42,319 nucleotides of DNA from an uncultured Prevotellaceae bacterium (GCA_900318305.1 ONKB01000111.1:1-42319); one strand, 5' to 3'; positions 9,022 to 17,507 are shown, counted from the stretch's first letter. Notes: generated from the letters alone by a model not told the origin. Program-made: numbers and translations.

Positions 9022-9951
9022 TTATCTTTTTTGTATGGTATTCCGTTCCCAGAAAACCCCATCCTTGAATCCCTGTATACTCTTGTCACTATTAGCCAAG
9101 AGCAGCCTCTTGGCAGCAAGCAGACAATATTCCTTTTCCCGCTCAATACCACAGAACTGCCTTCCTAGCTTCTTGGCAACGGCTGCTGTTGTACCGCTCC
9201 CCAGAAAAGGGTCAAATACCATGTCTTTTTCTTTGGAAGAGGCAAGGATGAGTTTTGCAATGAGTTTCTCGGGCTTTTGTGTGGGGTGTATTGTATTCTC
9301 AGGCATGGACCAGAAGGGGATGCTTATGTCATCCCAGAAGTTTGAGGCATGGGTGAGCCTGAACTTCATGCCGTCGCTGCCTGTTATCCAGTCTTTTGGC
9401 TCGCCGTCTTGCCTGTAGGGGGCAATGACCCTTCTCTTCAGTTTCACTCCTTCAACATTGAAATAATAGTTTTTTGAGTCTTTTACGGCAAACCAGATAT
9501 CCTCTATGCAGTTTTTCCAATTTTTTGTTCCTCCCCGCCCTTTCTCTCTCTGCCAAGTGATGCGGTTCATGATATGGAGTTGTCCCTCAAGAGCAGTCTG
9601 AATCTGTGCTGTACATTTCCAGTCGCCACAGAGATACAGCGACCCTGTGGGTTTGAGTTTTCTGCATACTTTTGGGAGCCATGAGTTCAGATATGTCAGA
9701 TAGTCGTCATTTCCAACCGATTTGAATGTAGTCGTGCCGAAAACTTTATATAGGTTATAGGGTGGGTCCAGAATAATGAGGTCGGCAAACTCGTCAGGCA
9801 GTTTGTTTAGTGCTTCTGTCATATCCCCATAGATAATACTATTTTCTGGAACTGTACCGTCTGTCATCCTGTTGATGTCAAGAACGTTGTGTTCCAGTTG
9901 TATCCTTTCTTGGGGTGTCAGTGTGATGGTCCTGTTTCTTGGAGCAGCCAT
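9022..9951 (-). CDS. Orphan DNA adenine-N6 methyltransferase, beta class
   Basis: 309 residues. The catalytic motif IV, DPPY, is at residues 62-65 (in LIILDPPYNLYKVFG). The AdoMet-binding motif I comes near the C-terminus as VFDPFLGSGTTAAVAKKLG, just after TQKPEKLIAKLI. This order, IV then I, defines the beta class; DPPY rather than SPPY favours adenine as the target. No restriction endonuclease gene adjoins it: prfA lies 9 bases upstream and the HD phosphohydrolase 21 bases downstream. It is therefore a solitary methylase, probably with a regulatory or epigenetic role, or a relic of a restriction system. The recognition sequence cannot be read from the protein. Confidence 0.9.
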   Translation of the reverse strand: MAAPRNRTITLTPQERIQLEHNVLDINRMTDGTVPENSIIYGDMTEALNKLPDEFADLIILDPPYNLYKVFGTTTFKSVGNDDYLTYLNSWLPKVCRKLKPTGSLYLCGDWKCTAQIQTALEGQLHIMNRITWQREKGRGGTKNWKNCIEDIWFAVKDSKNYYFNVEGVKLKRRVIAPYRQDGEPKDWITGSDGMKFRLTHASNFWDDISIPFWSMPENTIHPTQKPEKLIAKLILASSKEKDMVFDPFLGSGTTAAVAKKLGRQFCGIEREKEYCLLAAKRLLLANSDKSIQGFKDGVFWERNTIQKR

Positions 9952-9960
9952 GCCTAAAGG

Positions 9961-11073
9961 TTAGAGTTCTGCTTCCTTCATTCGTTCTGTATTCTCTGCC
10001 ACGATAAGGTGGTCAATGCAATCCTGGATGTCACCATTCACGAACGCAGGAAGGTTATACATGGTATAGTTTATTCGGTGGTCTGTTACTCTGCCCTGCG
10101 GATAGTTGTAGGTGCGTATCTTTGCGCTACGGTCTCCTGTTGAAACCAGTGATTTGCGTCTGTTGGCGATATCGTCAACATACTTCTGATGTTCCTTATC
10201 GTAGATGAAGGTTCGCAGTCGCGCTAATGCTCTTTCTTTGTTCTTGGGTTGGTCGCGTGTTTCGGTACATTCAATAAGAATTTCCTCCACTTCGCCTGTG
10301 TTGGGATTTTTCCAGTTGTATCGTAGTCTTACACCGCTTTCTACTTTGTTGACATTTTGTCCTCCAGCGCCTGAACTGCGGAAAGTGTCCCATTTTATTT
10401 CACCTTCGTTGATGTTAACTTCGAATGGGGCTGCTTCAGGAAGGATGGCCACTGTAGCCGCAGAGGTATGCACTCGCCCTTGTGTTTCGGTCACTGGTAT
10501 TCGCTGAACGCGGTGAACACCGCTTTCATACTTCAGTGTGCCGTATACCCCATCGCCTGAGACAGAGCAGATAATTTCTTTGAATCCGCCTACAGCTCCT
10601 GGAGTAAAGCTTGATATCTGCAAATTCCAGCCTTTCGTTTCTATATATTTGGTATACATACGGAAAAGGTCGCCTGCAAACAATGCAGCTTCGTCACCGC
10701 CTGTACCGCCCCTGATTTCAAGAATGGCGTTTTTGTCATCCTCGGGGTCCTTCGGAACCAGCAGCAGTTTTATTTCTTCCTCGATGGCTGGAATGCGCTC
10801 CTCACACATAGCTAATTCCTCTCGCGCCATGTCTTTCAATTCTTGGTCACTTTCATTAAGCATTATTATCTTGCTTTCCTGAAAACTGTCAAGCAATTTC
10901 TTGTAGGTGTCGCGTGTTGCCATTAATTTTTCCAGGTCCTTGTATTCCTTGGTTAGTTTAACATATCTCTCTTGGTCGCCAATCACGTTAGGGTCGGCAA
11001 TAAGAGTTCCCACTTCCACGAAGCGTGAGTGCAGGGCGTTGAGTTTATCCAGTAGTGATGATTCGTCAGCCAT
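9961..11073 (-). CDS. prfA: Peptide chain release factor 1
   Basis: RF1 recognises UAA and UAG on the ribosome and triggers peptide release. The start chosen gives MADESSLLDKLNALHSRF, the normal N-terminus; the ATG eight codons upstream (11097) falls within the presumed untranslated leader, next to the -7 box. The length is then 370 residues. The stop-codon-reading PxT motif is PVT in GVHRVQRIPVTETQGR, which marks RF1 rather than RF2. The catalytic loop is SSGAGGQNVNKVESG, with the GGQ that enters the peptidyl-transferase centre. There is no internal in-frame stop, as expected because only RF2 uses frameshift control. It is the first gene of a long minus-strand run and has a clear promoter. 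Confidence 0.97.
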   Translation of the reverse strand: MADESSLLDKLNALHSRFVEVGTLIADPNVIGDQERYVKLTKEYKDLEKLMATRDTYKKLLDSFQESKIIMLNESDQELKDMAREELAMCEERIPAIEEEIKLLLVPKDPEDDKNAILEIRGGTGGDEAALFAGDLFRMYTKYIETKGWNLQISSFTPGAVGGFKEIICSVSGDGVYGTLKYESGVHRVQRIPVTETQGRVHTSAATVAILPEAAPFEVNINEGEIKWDTFRSSGAGGQNVNKVESGVRLRYNWKNPNTGEVEEILIECTETRDQPKNKERALARLRTFIYDKEHQKYVDDIANRRKSLVSTGDRSAKIRTYNYPQGRVTDHRINYTMYNLPAFVNGDIQDCIDHLIVAENTERMKEAEL

Positions 11074-11094
11074 GACAATGATGTTTTCGTAGTG

Positions 11095-11126
11095 CAAAGT
11101 TACAAATAACCCCCCACTTGACCAAA
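11095..11126 (-). promoter_or_regulatory. Bacteroidetes-type promoter for prfA
   Basis: On the minus strand TTTG (11123-11126) is followed by 20 bases and TAACTTTG (11095-11102). Both boxes and the spacing match the Bacteroidetes primary sigma consensus. Transcription would start near 11088-11091, leaving a leader of about 15 bases. This promoter shares only the -7 box with the dispersed repeat described elsewhere. Confidence 0.75.
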
Positions 11127-11250
11127 CCCAGTCATTGTCAGCACCGTTTGCCTGGTGTGGTCAGCCCCTCTGAGATGGATGTTTATCTCATCGTGCTGTT
11201 TGTTTTAGTGATGTTGCTTTCAATGGCTTTCTCTGGTATAGATACTGTTG

Positions 11251-11276
11251 TATGATTGTCAGTGACAACTATCATA
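11251..11276. other. Palindrome between nhaD and prfA
   Basis: TTGTCA-G-TGACAA (11256-11268) is a perfect inverted repeat, flanked by an outer TATGAT/ATCATA pair (11251-11256 and 11271-11276). It lies about 80 bases after the nhaD stop and 150 upstream of the prfA promoter. It could be an RNA hairpin at the nhaD 3' end or a protein-binding site. No T-run follows, so a terminator call is not made. The rest of 11103-11357 shows no gene. Confidence 0.4.
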
Positions 11277-11357
11277 GCTAGATCGGGCATCTTTATGAAA
11301 TTCTGCCCATTCTTGTGGTTATAGTGTTTTTATCCAGACTTTGTAAGTTTGGGCAGG

Positions 11358-12701
11358 TCAGAACAGGAATGCCTTTTCCAACCAATACCCAGCCATGCCT
11401 GCCAGATAGCCTGTAAAGACAATCCAGCTGATGCGTTTCATATACCAGCCGAAGGTGATTCTCTCTAAGCCCATTACCACTACACCGGCAGCAGAACCGA
11501 TGATGAGCATTGAGCCGCCTACACCGGCACAGTAGGCTAGTAGCTGCCAGAAGATGCCGTCAATGGCCATGTCACCAGTGGGAGTGAGAGGATACATTCC
11601 CATACAGCCAGCTACCAATGGCACGTTGTCCACAATTGACGAAAGTACACCGATAATACCTGTTACAAGATAGTGATTGCCACCAAACAATTGATTCAGT
11701 CCATTGCCAAGCATCGTCAGTAAGCCGATGGTCTCCAGGCAGGCTACAGCCATCAGGATGCCTAAGAAAAACAGAATGGTCGACATGTCAATGCGGGTTA
11801 GCATTTGTGAAACACGCTTTTGCATAGCACCTTTCTCCTCATGTCCTTTCAGCGAAGCGTAGAACACCTCTGTTACTGTCCATAACACACCCAGCACAAG
11901 CAGTATGCCTACAAATGGTGGCAGGTGGGTGATGCTCTTGAAGACAGGTACGAAAATCAGGCCACCCACACCGAGCAAGAAGATGGTTTTGCGCTGCATG
12001 GCAGTCAGTTCGCTGGGTTTTTCCACCGACTTCTGCTCCTCGGTCAGCACCAGTTTCCCGTGAAGCGACAGCGAGAGAATATAGGTTGGTATTACCATTG
12101 AGATAATCGATGGAAGAAGCAGTTCGGCAACAACGCCTGGCGCAGTGATGACTCCCCTGTTCCAGAGCATGATAGTGGTCACATCGCCGATTGGCGAGAA
12201 GGCACCGCCCGAGTTGGCGGCAATGATAACCAGAGAGGCATACAAGATGCGGTCGCGGTGATCATCTATCAATTTGCGCAGAATCATAATCATCACAATT
12301 GAGGTGGTCAGGTTGTCGAGGATGGCTGAAAGGAAGAATGTCATGAAGGCTATGCGCCACAGCAGTTTGCGCTTTGAACGGGTCTTTATGACATCGCACA
12401 CGAAATTGAATCCTCCGTTCTGGTCAACCAACTCAACAATGGTCATAGCACCCATCAGGAAGAATAGTGTTGTGGATGTTGAACCCAGATGTTTCTCTAT
12501 TACTTCGCTTACCACCTGGGCTGTATTGCCACCTTCAACGCCAGTTATGTAACTGGCCGGATCTATCATGAACAGTGTCCAAGTGGCCACCATCATCAGT
12601 AGCGCAATGGCTGCCTTGTTGATTCTTGTCACGCTCTCAAGGGCTATAAACAGGTAGCCAATGCAGAAGAGAATGACTATTGATAATGTCAGTGTTGTCA
12701 T
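11358..12701 (-). CDS. nhaD: NhaD-type Na+/H+ antiporter
   Basis: 447 residues with 11-13 predicted membrane helices, a member of the ion transporter superfamily. It exchanges cytoplasmic sodium for protons at the inner membrane. Conserved regions include FFLMGAMTIVELVDQNGGF, FFLSAILDNLTTSIVMIM (with the conserved Asp-Asn), AANSGGAFSPIGDVTT near residue 165, and the second pseudo-symmetric VLSSIVDNVPLVAGCMGMYP. The duplicated helix-breaking Asp-Asn regions are the hallmark of this fold. The N-terminal ATG begins directly with a membrane segment. It is read alone, from a repeat-associated promoter about 70-100 bases upstream. Confidence 0.93.
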   Translation of the reverse strand: MTTLTLSIVILFCIGYLFIALESVTRINKAAIALLMMVATWTLFMIDPASYITGVEGGNTAQVVSEVIEKHLGSTSTTLFFLMGAMTIVELVDQNGGFNFVCDVIKTRSKRKLLWRIAFMTFFLSAILDNLTTSIVMIMILRKLIDDHRDRILYASLVIIAANSGGAFSPIGDVTTIMLWNRGVITAPGVVAELLLPSIISMVIPTYILSLSLHGKLVLTEEQKSVEKPSELTAMQRKTIFLLGVGGLIFVPVFKSITHLPPFVGILLVLGVLWTVTEVFYASLKGHEEKGAMQKRVSQMLTRIDMSTILFFLGILMAVACLETIGLLTMLGNGLNQLFGGNHYLVTGIIGVLSSIVDNVPLVAGCMGMYPLTPTGDMAIDGIFWQLLAYCAGVGGSMLIIGSAAGVVVMGLERITFGWYMKRISWIVFTGYLAGMAGYWLEKAFLF

Positions 12702-12769
12702 TTTGTCTTTTGTTTAGGATGTTGTTCCGTTAACTTGTTGTGCAACGGGTATAGGTTTTCATAATTCAT

Positions 12770-12811
12770 TGCAAAATTACGATTAAGCGAGCGAAATGCC
12801 AAATATATTTG
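12770..12811 (-). repeat. Dispersed promoter repeat, variant copy at nhaD
   Basis: The plus strand reads GCAAAATTACGATTAAGCGAGCG, the same core as at 27200, 30549 and 40199, and then diverges. In place of the AAAAAGAAC/GTTCTTTTT arms, this copy has the perfect 12-base palindrome CAAATATATTTG (12800-12811), which also spans the -33 region. A related stretch, AGATGCCAAATGTTTTTGATC, appears near 27350, suggesting two sequence variants of one family. Confidence 0.7.
12772..12803 (-). promoter_or_regulatory. Repeat-associated promoter for nhaD
   Basis: Minus strand: TTTG (12800-12803), 20 bases, TAATTTTG (12772-12779), followed by a leader of roughly 65 bases to the ATG at 12701. Both boxes match the Bacteroidetes consensus. 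The spacer contains CGCTCGCTTAATCG, shared with the promoters of four other genes in the window. Confidence 0.7.
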
Positions 12812-12870
12812 AGCTTTTCTGAGTATGTGGATATGGTATTTGCGAAGCTTGATAGCTCAAAAAACGGAGA

Positions 12871-13854
12871 CTATAGTCGTAGACCGAAGAAAGTGCGGAT
12901 TTGCCATTTTGCGTTGTGTATTGTGAGACTCTCTTCGTGACCGATATTGGTGAAGTTGAACACCATCGACATGCCGATGAATTTGTTGCCCCACTGGTGA
13001 ACAACAGCACCGCGACCAGTGATAATGACCTCGGGAAAGTGGTAATGAAGGGGAATGCGAGTGTCTCCGAAAGTCATGGATGTGTTACTGTAAACAATAA
13101 ACGTAGGCAGGGCCGAGATGTGCAACAGCCATTTTTTGCTCGGAACATAGTTGTAGCCATACCCTGCACCGATCCCCAAGTTTCTCATCTTCAAATCCAT
13201 TTTCTGTTCATAATCAAGCGTAGCGTGTTGTCCCATTCCCGATGCGGCTAACAGAAAACTTCCTGCAGATTGGAGTTGGATATAGCTTTGCGAGAAGGCA
13301 GCGGGGTAGGAGAATCGGCGGCTGTTGAAGACATAGAAAGCATTGATGTTGAGTGTCTGTACTTTCAGAATACCGTTAGGTAACTCAATGCGTGCCATTT
13401 CCCCGTGGTCGTGCCAGCCTGTGAAGTTCTTGGCATCCTGATAGATGATGTCAAAGCCGAAGTGCCGACCATAGCTATTGAAATTCAACTCGTAGTCGCG
13501 GTACTTGCCCATCAACTTCGCAGGGTTTAGAGCTGCACTGAGAGATAAACCGAGATAACTGACGCCCACACTGAGCGTTGCTTTCCTGGAGGCTTCCAAC
13601 TCAGATTTGAAATGTTGGCCGTTATCGGTTCCCTTGGTCTCAATCTTTGTACCCGACACATTTATCCGCGTAGTGAAAGTCCACTTGGTCTGTGGCCGCA
13701 TGATATACATCGTGTCGATGTTGCCCTTATAATAGCGGAGACTCAGAGAGTTGTCAATGTGCTGAAATATGTTCTGAGCATTAACAGCACTTGCTAAAGA
13801 ATGCAGAAGGATGATGACGGCCCACCATAGAGTTCTTAAACTATTTAGTATCAT
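12871..13854 (-). CDS. DUF4421 family outer-membrane protein
   Basis: 327 residues from the ATG at 13854, which starts a good signal peptide (hydrophobic TLWWAVIILLHSLASAVNAQ, cleavage after VNA). An upstream ATG at 13908 would add 18 residues ahead of the signal and is less likely. The mature part alternates aromatic and polar residues in many short strands and ends in RTFFGLRL with a near C-terminal aromatic pair, as in outer-membrane beta barrels. The pattern RYYKGNIDTMYIMRPQTKWTFTTRINVSG near the N-terminus matches the Bacteroidetes family DUF4421, whose function is unknown. It is the last gene of the polysaccharide locus, about 195 bases after the neighbouring glycosyltransferase. A link to polysaccharide assembly is inferred only from position. 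Confidence 0.8.
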   Translation of the reverse strand: MILNSLRTLWWAVIILLHSLASAVNAQNIFQHIDNSLSLRYYKGNIDTMYIMRPQTKWTFTTRINVSGTKIETKGTDNGQHFKSELEASRKATLSVGVSYLGLSLSAALNPAKLMGKYRDYELNFNSYGRHFGFDIIYQDAKNFTGWHDHGEMARIELPNGILKVQTLNINAFYVFNSRRFSYPAAFSQSYIQLQSAGSFLLAASGMGQHATLDYEQKMDLKMRNLGIGAGYGYNYVPSKKWLLHISALPTFIVYSNTSMTFGDTRIPLHYHFPEVIITGRGAVVHQWGNKFIGMSMVFNFTNIGHEESLTIHNAKWQIRTFFGLRL

Positions 13855-14048
13855 CTCGCCAAGGGCAAAAACACGAAGTGATGAAAGTTGTCTTTTAAAT
13901 ATGTTCATGTCTCGCTGAGTTGTACAGAGAACAGATACTCCTGGGCAATGGCAGTCATCTGTTTCACGATGAACTTCTGCGACATCCCTGATATTCCGTT
14001 TCTCCTCCGTATTCTTCTTTTACGATGTATGTACTTGCTTCTATACCT

Positions 14049-14882
14049 TTAGTGTTCAGTGATGCGACGGCGGATGGGACTGTCATAAATTCTACGGATG
14101 AGGGATATAGGCATGAGCCGGAAACAGAGCCGCCCCAGGGGATAGATGTATTTAAGAGAAAACGGACCCGAGAGCTTGTTGATGCCCTTGATATAGATAA
14201 GAAACTCGTTCCATGCTTTGGCCTTGCTGCGTCGCTGATAGACATTGTCGGCACGGCGGAAATGAAGGATAATAACAGGGAGGTTGCCGATATGGTATCC
14301 TTGGTGGATGGCATCAAACCACAGAGCTATATCCTGACTAGTGCGATAGCGCTCGTCGTAGTGTAGTCCATTATCAAAGATGCGACGGCGCATCATGACG
14401 GTTGGGTGGGCGAGTGGAGAGGCTTTATGAATCATGGAGATGACAGCCTGATGAGTAAGAGGGTACTGCCGGATATTGAGACAGGGGTTTTCGGCATTAA
14501 ATTCCTGGATGCAGCCTCCCACAATATCAATATCGGGATGGTTGTCAAGATATGCGGCCTGTTGCTCGAAGCGCTGGGGAGTGGAGCGGTCATCGCTATC
14601 CATGCGGGCTATATAGTTTCCCGTGGCTGCCTTGATGGCTTTGTTGAGCGAGTGAGTGAGTCCCATGTTGACAGGGTTGCTGACGAGGGTCAGGACCTGG
14701 CCGAGTTGGCTTTTCCAATGGGCTATGACGTCTTGTAACGGAGCTGGGAGAGGACCGTCCTGTATCAGTACTATCTGGGTGGGGCGGAGGGTCTGTTGTG
14801 ACCAGATGCTCTGCAAGGCTTCTTCAAGATACTGGGGTGTATCCTTGCTATATACGGATATGAGTACGGAAATGCTGGTCAT
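14049..14882 (-). CDS. Glycosyltransferase family 2 (AmsE-like)
   Basis: 277 residues, a cytoplasmic GT-A fold enzyme expected to add one sugar to the lipid-linked repeat unit. The N-terminus ISVLISVYSKDTPQYLEEAL is the nucleotide-sugar-binding start. The metal-binding motif is NYIARMDSDDRSTPQRF near residue 90, and the acceptor-side region AHPTVMMRRRIFD and RTSQDIALWFDAI (with ED-like QD) follows. The overall form resembles amylovoran AmsE-type transferases. Its start overlaps the ATP-grasp gene by 4 bases, indicating translational coupling. Donor, acceptor and linkage cannot be told from sequence. Confidence 0.9.
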   Translation of the reverse strand: MTSISVLISVYSKDTPQYLEEALQSIWSQQTLRPTQIVLIQDGPLPAPLQDVIAHWKSQLGQVLTLVSNPVNMGLTHSLNKAIKAATGNYIARMDSDDRSTPQRFEQQAAYLDNHPDIDIVGGCIQEFNAENPCLNIRQYPLTHQAVISMIHKASPLAHPTVMMRRRIFDNGLHYDERYRTSQDIALWFDAIHQGYHIGNLPVIILHFRRADNVYQRRSKAKAWNEFLIYIKGINKLSGPFSLKYIYPLGRLCFRLMPISLIRRIYDSPIRRRITEH

Positions 14883-15775
14883 GACTCAGTTTTTTGTATA
14901 TGGAAATGTTGCCCTAGGTCAAAGTCAAATTTGTCAGGGGTGTAGCGTATATATCCGCTCCATGGGTAAAAAGTTATCTCACCGAAATAAATAGCACCGT
15001 TAATGTTGTAGAGGTCGATGCGGGCGAAGGGGAAACCTTGTGCCAATTGCTCGGCCACATTGCGCATATCCAGAATGTTAGACGGCAGAATGGGGGCTTC
15101 TTCAACAGGAAATGTAGGCCAGTCGGAACTGACATGAGGAAGAAAGCGGAACTGCTCGTCCCAGAAACCGCGGCGGTGTTTGGAGTAGCGGTTCTTGTCT
15201 ATCCAGAGATAGCGGAACTTGCCGTCAAAGCAAAGGAACTTGTAGTCATCGATAGAACCATCGCTATTCTGGTCACTTTCAAGCAGCTGCTCAACGATAA
15301 CCCTGGACTGTCGGGCTCCCTTATAAGCCCACTCGCGAGAAATGACATCGTATTTTTTGTTGCGCCATGAGTTGACTTGGCGGACAATCTCGTCTGTGTT
15401 GAGCTGGCTCTTGTCCCGGCAAATAAGTACGTTGGCACCATCGCCACCATCTGTTGTCTTAATAACGAACTTGGCAGGCAGTGATTGGAAGTCAATCTGA
15501 CGGGCATCGTTGCACACCTGATAAAGGGGTACGAGGTAACGATCGGTACCGAGCCTGCTGGTTACAAAATCTCTGACAAGATACTTGTCCACACAGGGGA
15601 GCATATCGGAATTGTGGTAGAAGGCTTTATAGTATTGTATCTTGTCGGAGAATCGCTGAGGGTTTGACAGGTTGAGCCGGCGGCGCATCTTGACGAAGAA
15701 CTGCAGGCGCAACATGATGGTATCGGGAAGAAACCACAGCATACGGGCAATGATATAGAGCAGGTGTCGTTTCAT
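14879..15775 (-). CDS. TupA-like ATP-grasp protein in polysaccharide locus
   Basis: 298 residues. The sequence matches the TupA-like ATP-grasp family (PF14305). Features seen are the N-terminal FVKMRRRLNLSNPQRFSDKI with a conserved 'NP..FsDKI' pattern, FVIKTTDGGDGANVLIC as the ATP-binding Lys and glycine-rich loop near residue 105, VIVEQLL before a DYKFLCFDGKF block, and FARIDLYNINGAIYFGEITFYPWSG with the metal-binding Asp and Glu. ATP-grasp enzymes form acyl-phosphate intermediates and join a carboxylate to an amine. The named TupA of alkaliphilic Bacillus acts in teichuronopeptide synthesis. Here it sits between two glycosyltransferases with 4-base overlaps on both sides. Attachment of an amino acid to a uronic acid of the glycan is a reasonable guess. 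Confidence 0.88.
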   Translation of the reverse strand: MKRHLLYIIARMLWFLPDTIMLRLQFFVKMRRRLNLSNPQRFSDKIQYYKAFYHNSDMLPCVDKYLVRDFVTSRLGTDRYLVPLYQVCNDARQIDFQSLPAKFVIKTTDGGDGANVLICRDKSQLNTDEIVRQVNSWRNKKYDVISREWAYKGARQSRVIVEQLLESDQNSDGSIDDYKFLCFDGKFRYLWIDKNRYSKHRRGFWDEQFRFLPHVSSDWPTFPVEEAPILPSNILDMRNVAEQLAQGFPFARIDLYNINGAIYFGEITFYPWSGYIRYTPDKFDFDLGQHFHIQKTES

Positions 15776-16656
15776 ATCAGGGGAGTTAGTTTGCCACGAA
15801 GCCTGAAACCGTCACGGATGCCCCGGATGATATTCCGGAAATTTTCCACACGAGGGCTCATGAATAGGGGATAGAAAAAGAATTTGAGTATATATGTCCA
15901 CAAGCAGTGGCGTGTCCAGTATGATGGTGTATAGCTACGGTGAGATAAGATGATGAAATTGCGGTATTGGTAATAGAGCCTGCGTGGGGCTGACTTGCGC
16001 AAGGGCAGACTGGTTTCCGTACCCATGACATGATGTATGCGTAGGTTGTGATCCAGGTAGGAGCGGAGACCGCATCGGTGACGTGCACGCCAACTCCACT
16101 CATTGTCAACACCATCAATAAAAAGAGCCTCCTCCATGGGGCCGACTTGGTCGAGAATGTCCATTGTAGTGAGGCTGTAGGAGGAGATAATGGAGTGCAT
16201 CTCATGGATATGATGAGGGATGCCATCAACGATGATGGTAGATGGAGTTATGTAAATGCTGGATGTACTATAGCAGGTTTTGCCATTACGGGGTTCAATA
16301 GGGTCGGGGCCAACTACTGCAACGGGAAAGCCAGCTTGGGATAATGCCTCGAAGGTGGCTATCAGCCCTGTTACCAGATTGGATGGTGAAACGCTATCCT
16401 GATCACAGAACAATACATAGTGGCATCCTTGCTGTCGGAGAAAATCTATGCCCCTATTTTGGGCAAAGGCAATGCCAGTGTTTTTGCAGAGAGGAATGTA
16501 GTGGACTTTGTCTTTTCCAGAGAAGGCTTCTGCGCATGATAGGGAGGTATTATCAACCAGGCATATCAGGTCAACCTGAGGACTCAGTGTATCAAGCGAC
16601 TTGGAAAGTGTCTCCAAATCGGGATGATAGAGTACAATGATAACTCCTTTCTTCAT
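15772..16656 (-). CDS. Glycosyltransferase family 2, rhamnosyltransferase-like
   Basis: 294 residues. The N-terminus GVIIVLYHPDLETLSKSLDTL and LVDNTS are typical of the rhamnosyltransferase-like GT2 group. The metal-binding site is YVLFCDQDSVSPSNL near residue 84, and FIDGVDNEWSWRARHRCG is the matching acceptor-side block. The tail after about residue 230 has aromatic and basic stretches (YYQYRNFIILSHR) that probably touch the membrane. It is a paralogue of the next gene, with the same block order, so the two may add similar sugars in sequence. It overlaps both neighbours by 4 bases. The sugar specificity is a family-level suggestion, not established. Confidence 0.9.
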   Translation of the reverse strand: MKKGVIIVLYHPDLETLSKSLDTLSPQVDLICLVDNTSLSCAEAFSGKDKVHYIPLCKNTGIAFAQNRGIDFLRQQGCHYVLFCDQDSVSPSNLVTGLIATFEALSQAGFPVAVVGPDPIEPRNGKTCYSTSSIYITPSTIIVDGIPHHIHEMHSIISSYSLTTMDILDQVGPMEEALFIDGVDNEWSWRARHRCGLRSYLDHNLRIHHVMGTETSLPLRKSAPRRLYYQYRNFIILSHRSYTPSYWTRHCLWTYILKFFFYPLFMSPRVENFRNIIRGIRDGFRLRGKLTPLI

Positions 16657-17507
16657 TTCTTAAGACCAGCTTTTATTCCTTTCAACATATAGGATGCCCG
16701 CTCGCTGCCTCCATGGACAAAGAGGGGAAAATACAGCAGATGGGCGAGATATTTGACGCCTGTCGCTATTTTCCACCGCCAAGGTACATATTTTTTTCGA
16801 AAGAGCCAAAGAAAATTGCGATATTGATAATAATAGCGCACTGGAGCCGAGATGATGACCCTGTAGCCGAATGGGAAGCGTAACTCTCTGCGACCTACTT
16901 TGTGAAGGATGTGAACTTCTGTCGTGATGCCACAGAGGTAGCCTGCATGTTCTGCTCTCCAACACCACTCAAAGTCAACGAAGTCTATGAAAAGCCGACT
17001 GTCATTTAATCCTATTCTTTCAAGGTTTTCCCGGCTGATACAGCAGCCAGACGAAATGACTTCCCGTCGCTGTATGAACCGGTTGCCGATGAAATGGTCT
17101 TTGTGGATGACCGACTTGTATTCCTCACCCGAACCGAGATGTTTGACTGTGGGTCCCAAAACAGCGAGATTTGGGAAGGTCTGGTGAATAGCTATGAATT
17201 CGCTGACGATAATGGCGGGATAACTGTTGTCAACCCTGGTGTCCTGGTCAAAGAAGACTACATGGGTGAAGGCAGGGTTGTTAAGTGCTTTGTGCATGCC
17301 AATATTCTGTGCTTCGGCAATGCCCAGATTCTTGTGATTGCAGATGTATTCCAGTTTGCCAGGGGATAAACCGGCGGCAGCTTCCTCGGAATTGTCAATG
17401 ATATAGCCTGAGTAGACCTGACCGAGTTGTTCGAAGTATCTCAAGTCGGCCTCATTGGGATGAAATAGTACGATAATAAGGAATATACCAATGTTATTTT
17501 GCTCCAT
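16653..17507 (-). CDS. Glycosyltransferase family 2, rhamnosyltransferase-like
   Basis: 284 residues. It begins IFLIIVLFHPNEADLRYFEQL and carries HVVFFDQDTRVD (the DxD-like metal site, near residue 83). It also has FIDFVDFEWCWRAEHAGY and a membrane-proximal YYQYRNFLWLFRKKYVPWRW. These blocks line up one by one with the adjacent transferase at 15772-16656, so the pair arose by duplication or belongs to one subfamily. The enzyme should act at the cytoplasmic face on the undecaprenyl-linked intermediate. Its start lies 14 bases inside the end of the polymerase gene. The donor is unknown. Confidence 0.9.
   Translation of the reverse strand: MEQNNIGIFLIIVLFHPNEADLRYFEQLGQVYSGYIIDNSEEAAAGLSPGKLEYICNHKNLGIAEAQNIGMHKALNNPAFTHVVFFDQDTRVDNSYPAIIVSEFIAIHQTFPNLAVLGPTVKHLGSGEEYKSVIHKDHFIGNRFIQRREVISSGCCISRENLERIGLNDSRLFIDFVDFEWCWRAEHAGYLCGITTEVHILHKVGRRELRFPFGYRVIISAPVRYYYQYRNFLWLFRKKYVPWRWKIATGVKYLAHLLYFPLFVHGGSERASYMLKGIKAGLKK

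Noticed and set aside
9961-11073. Possible programmed frameshift in the release factor
   Set aside because: The factor has the PxT motif of RF1 and one uninterrupted frame; frameshift control belongs to RF2.
13905-13985. 26-codon minus-strand frame (MSQKFIVKQMTAIAQEYLFS...) ahead of the DUF4421 gene
   Set aside because: Too short to judge, no recognised family. Its end overlaps the alternative DUF4421 start in ATGA fashion, which keeps it possible as a leader or gene remnant, but there is no positive evidence.
14025-14366. 113-codon plus-strand frame
   Set aside because: Antisense shadow of the GT2 gene at 14049-14882, which has clear family motifs in its own frame.
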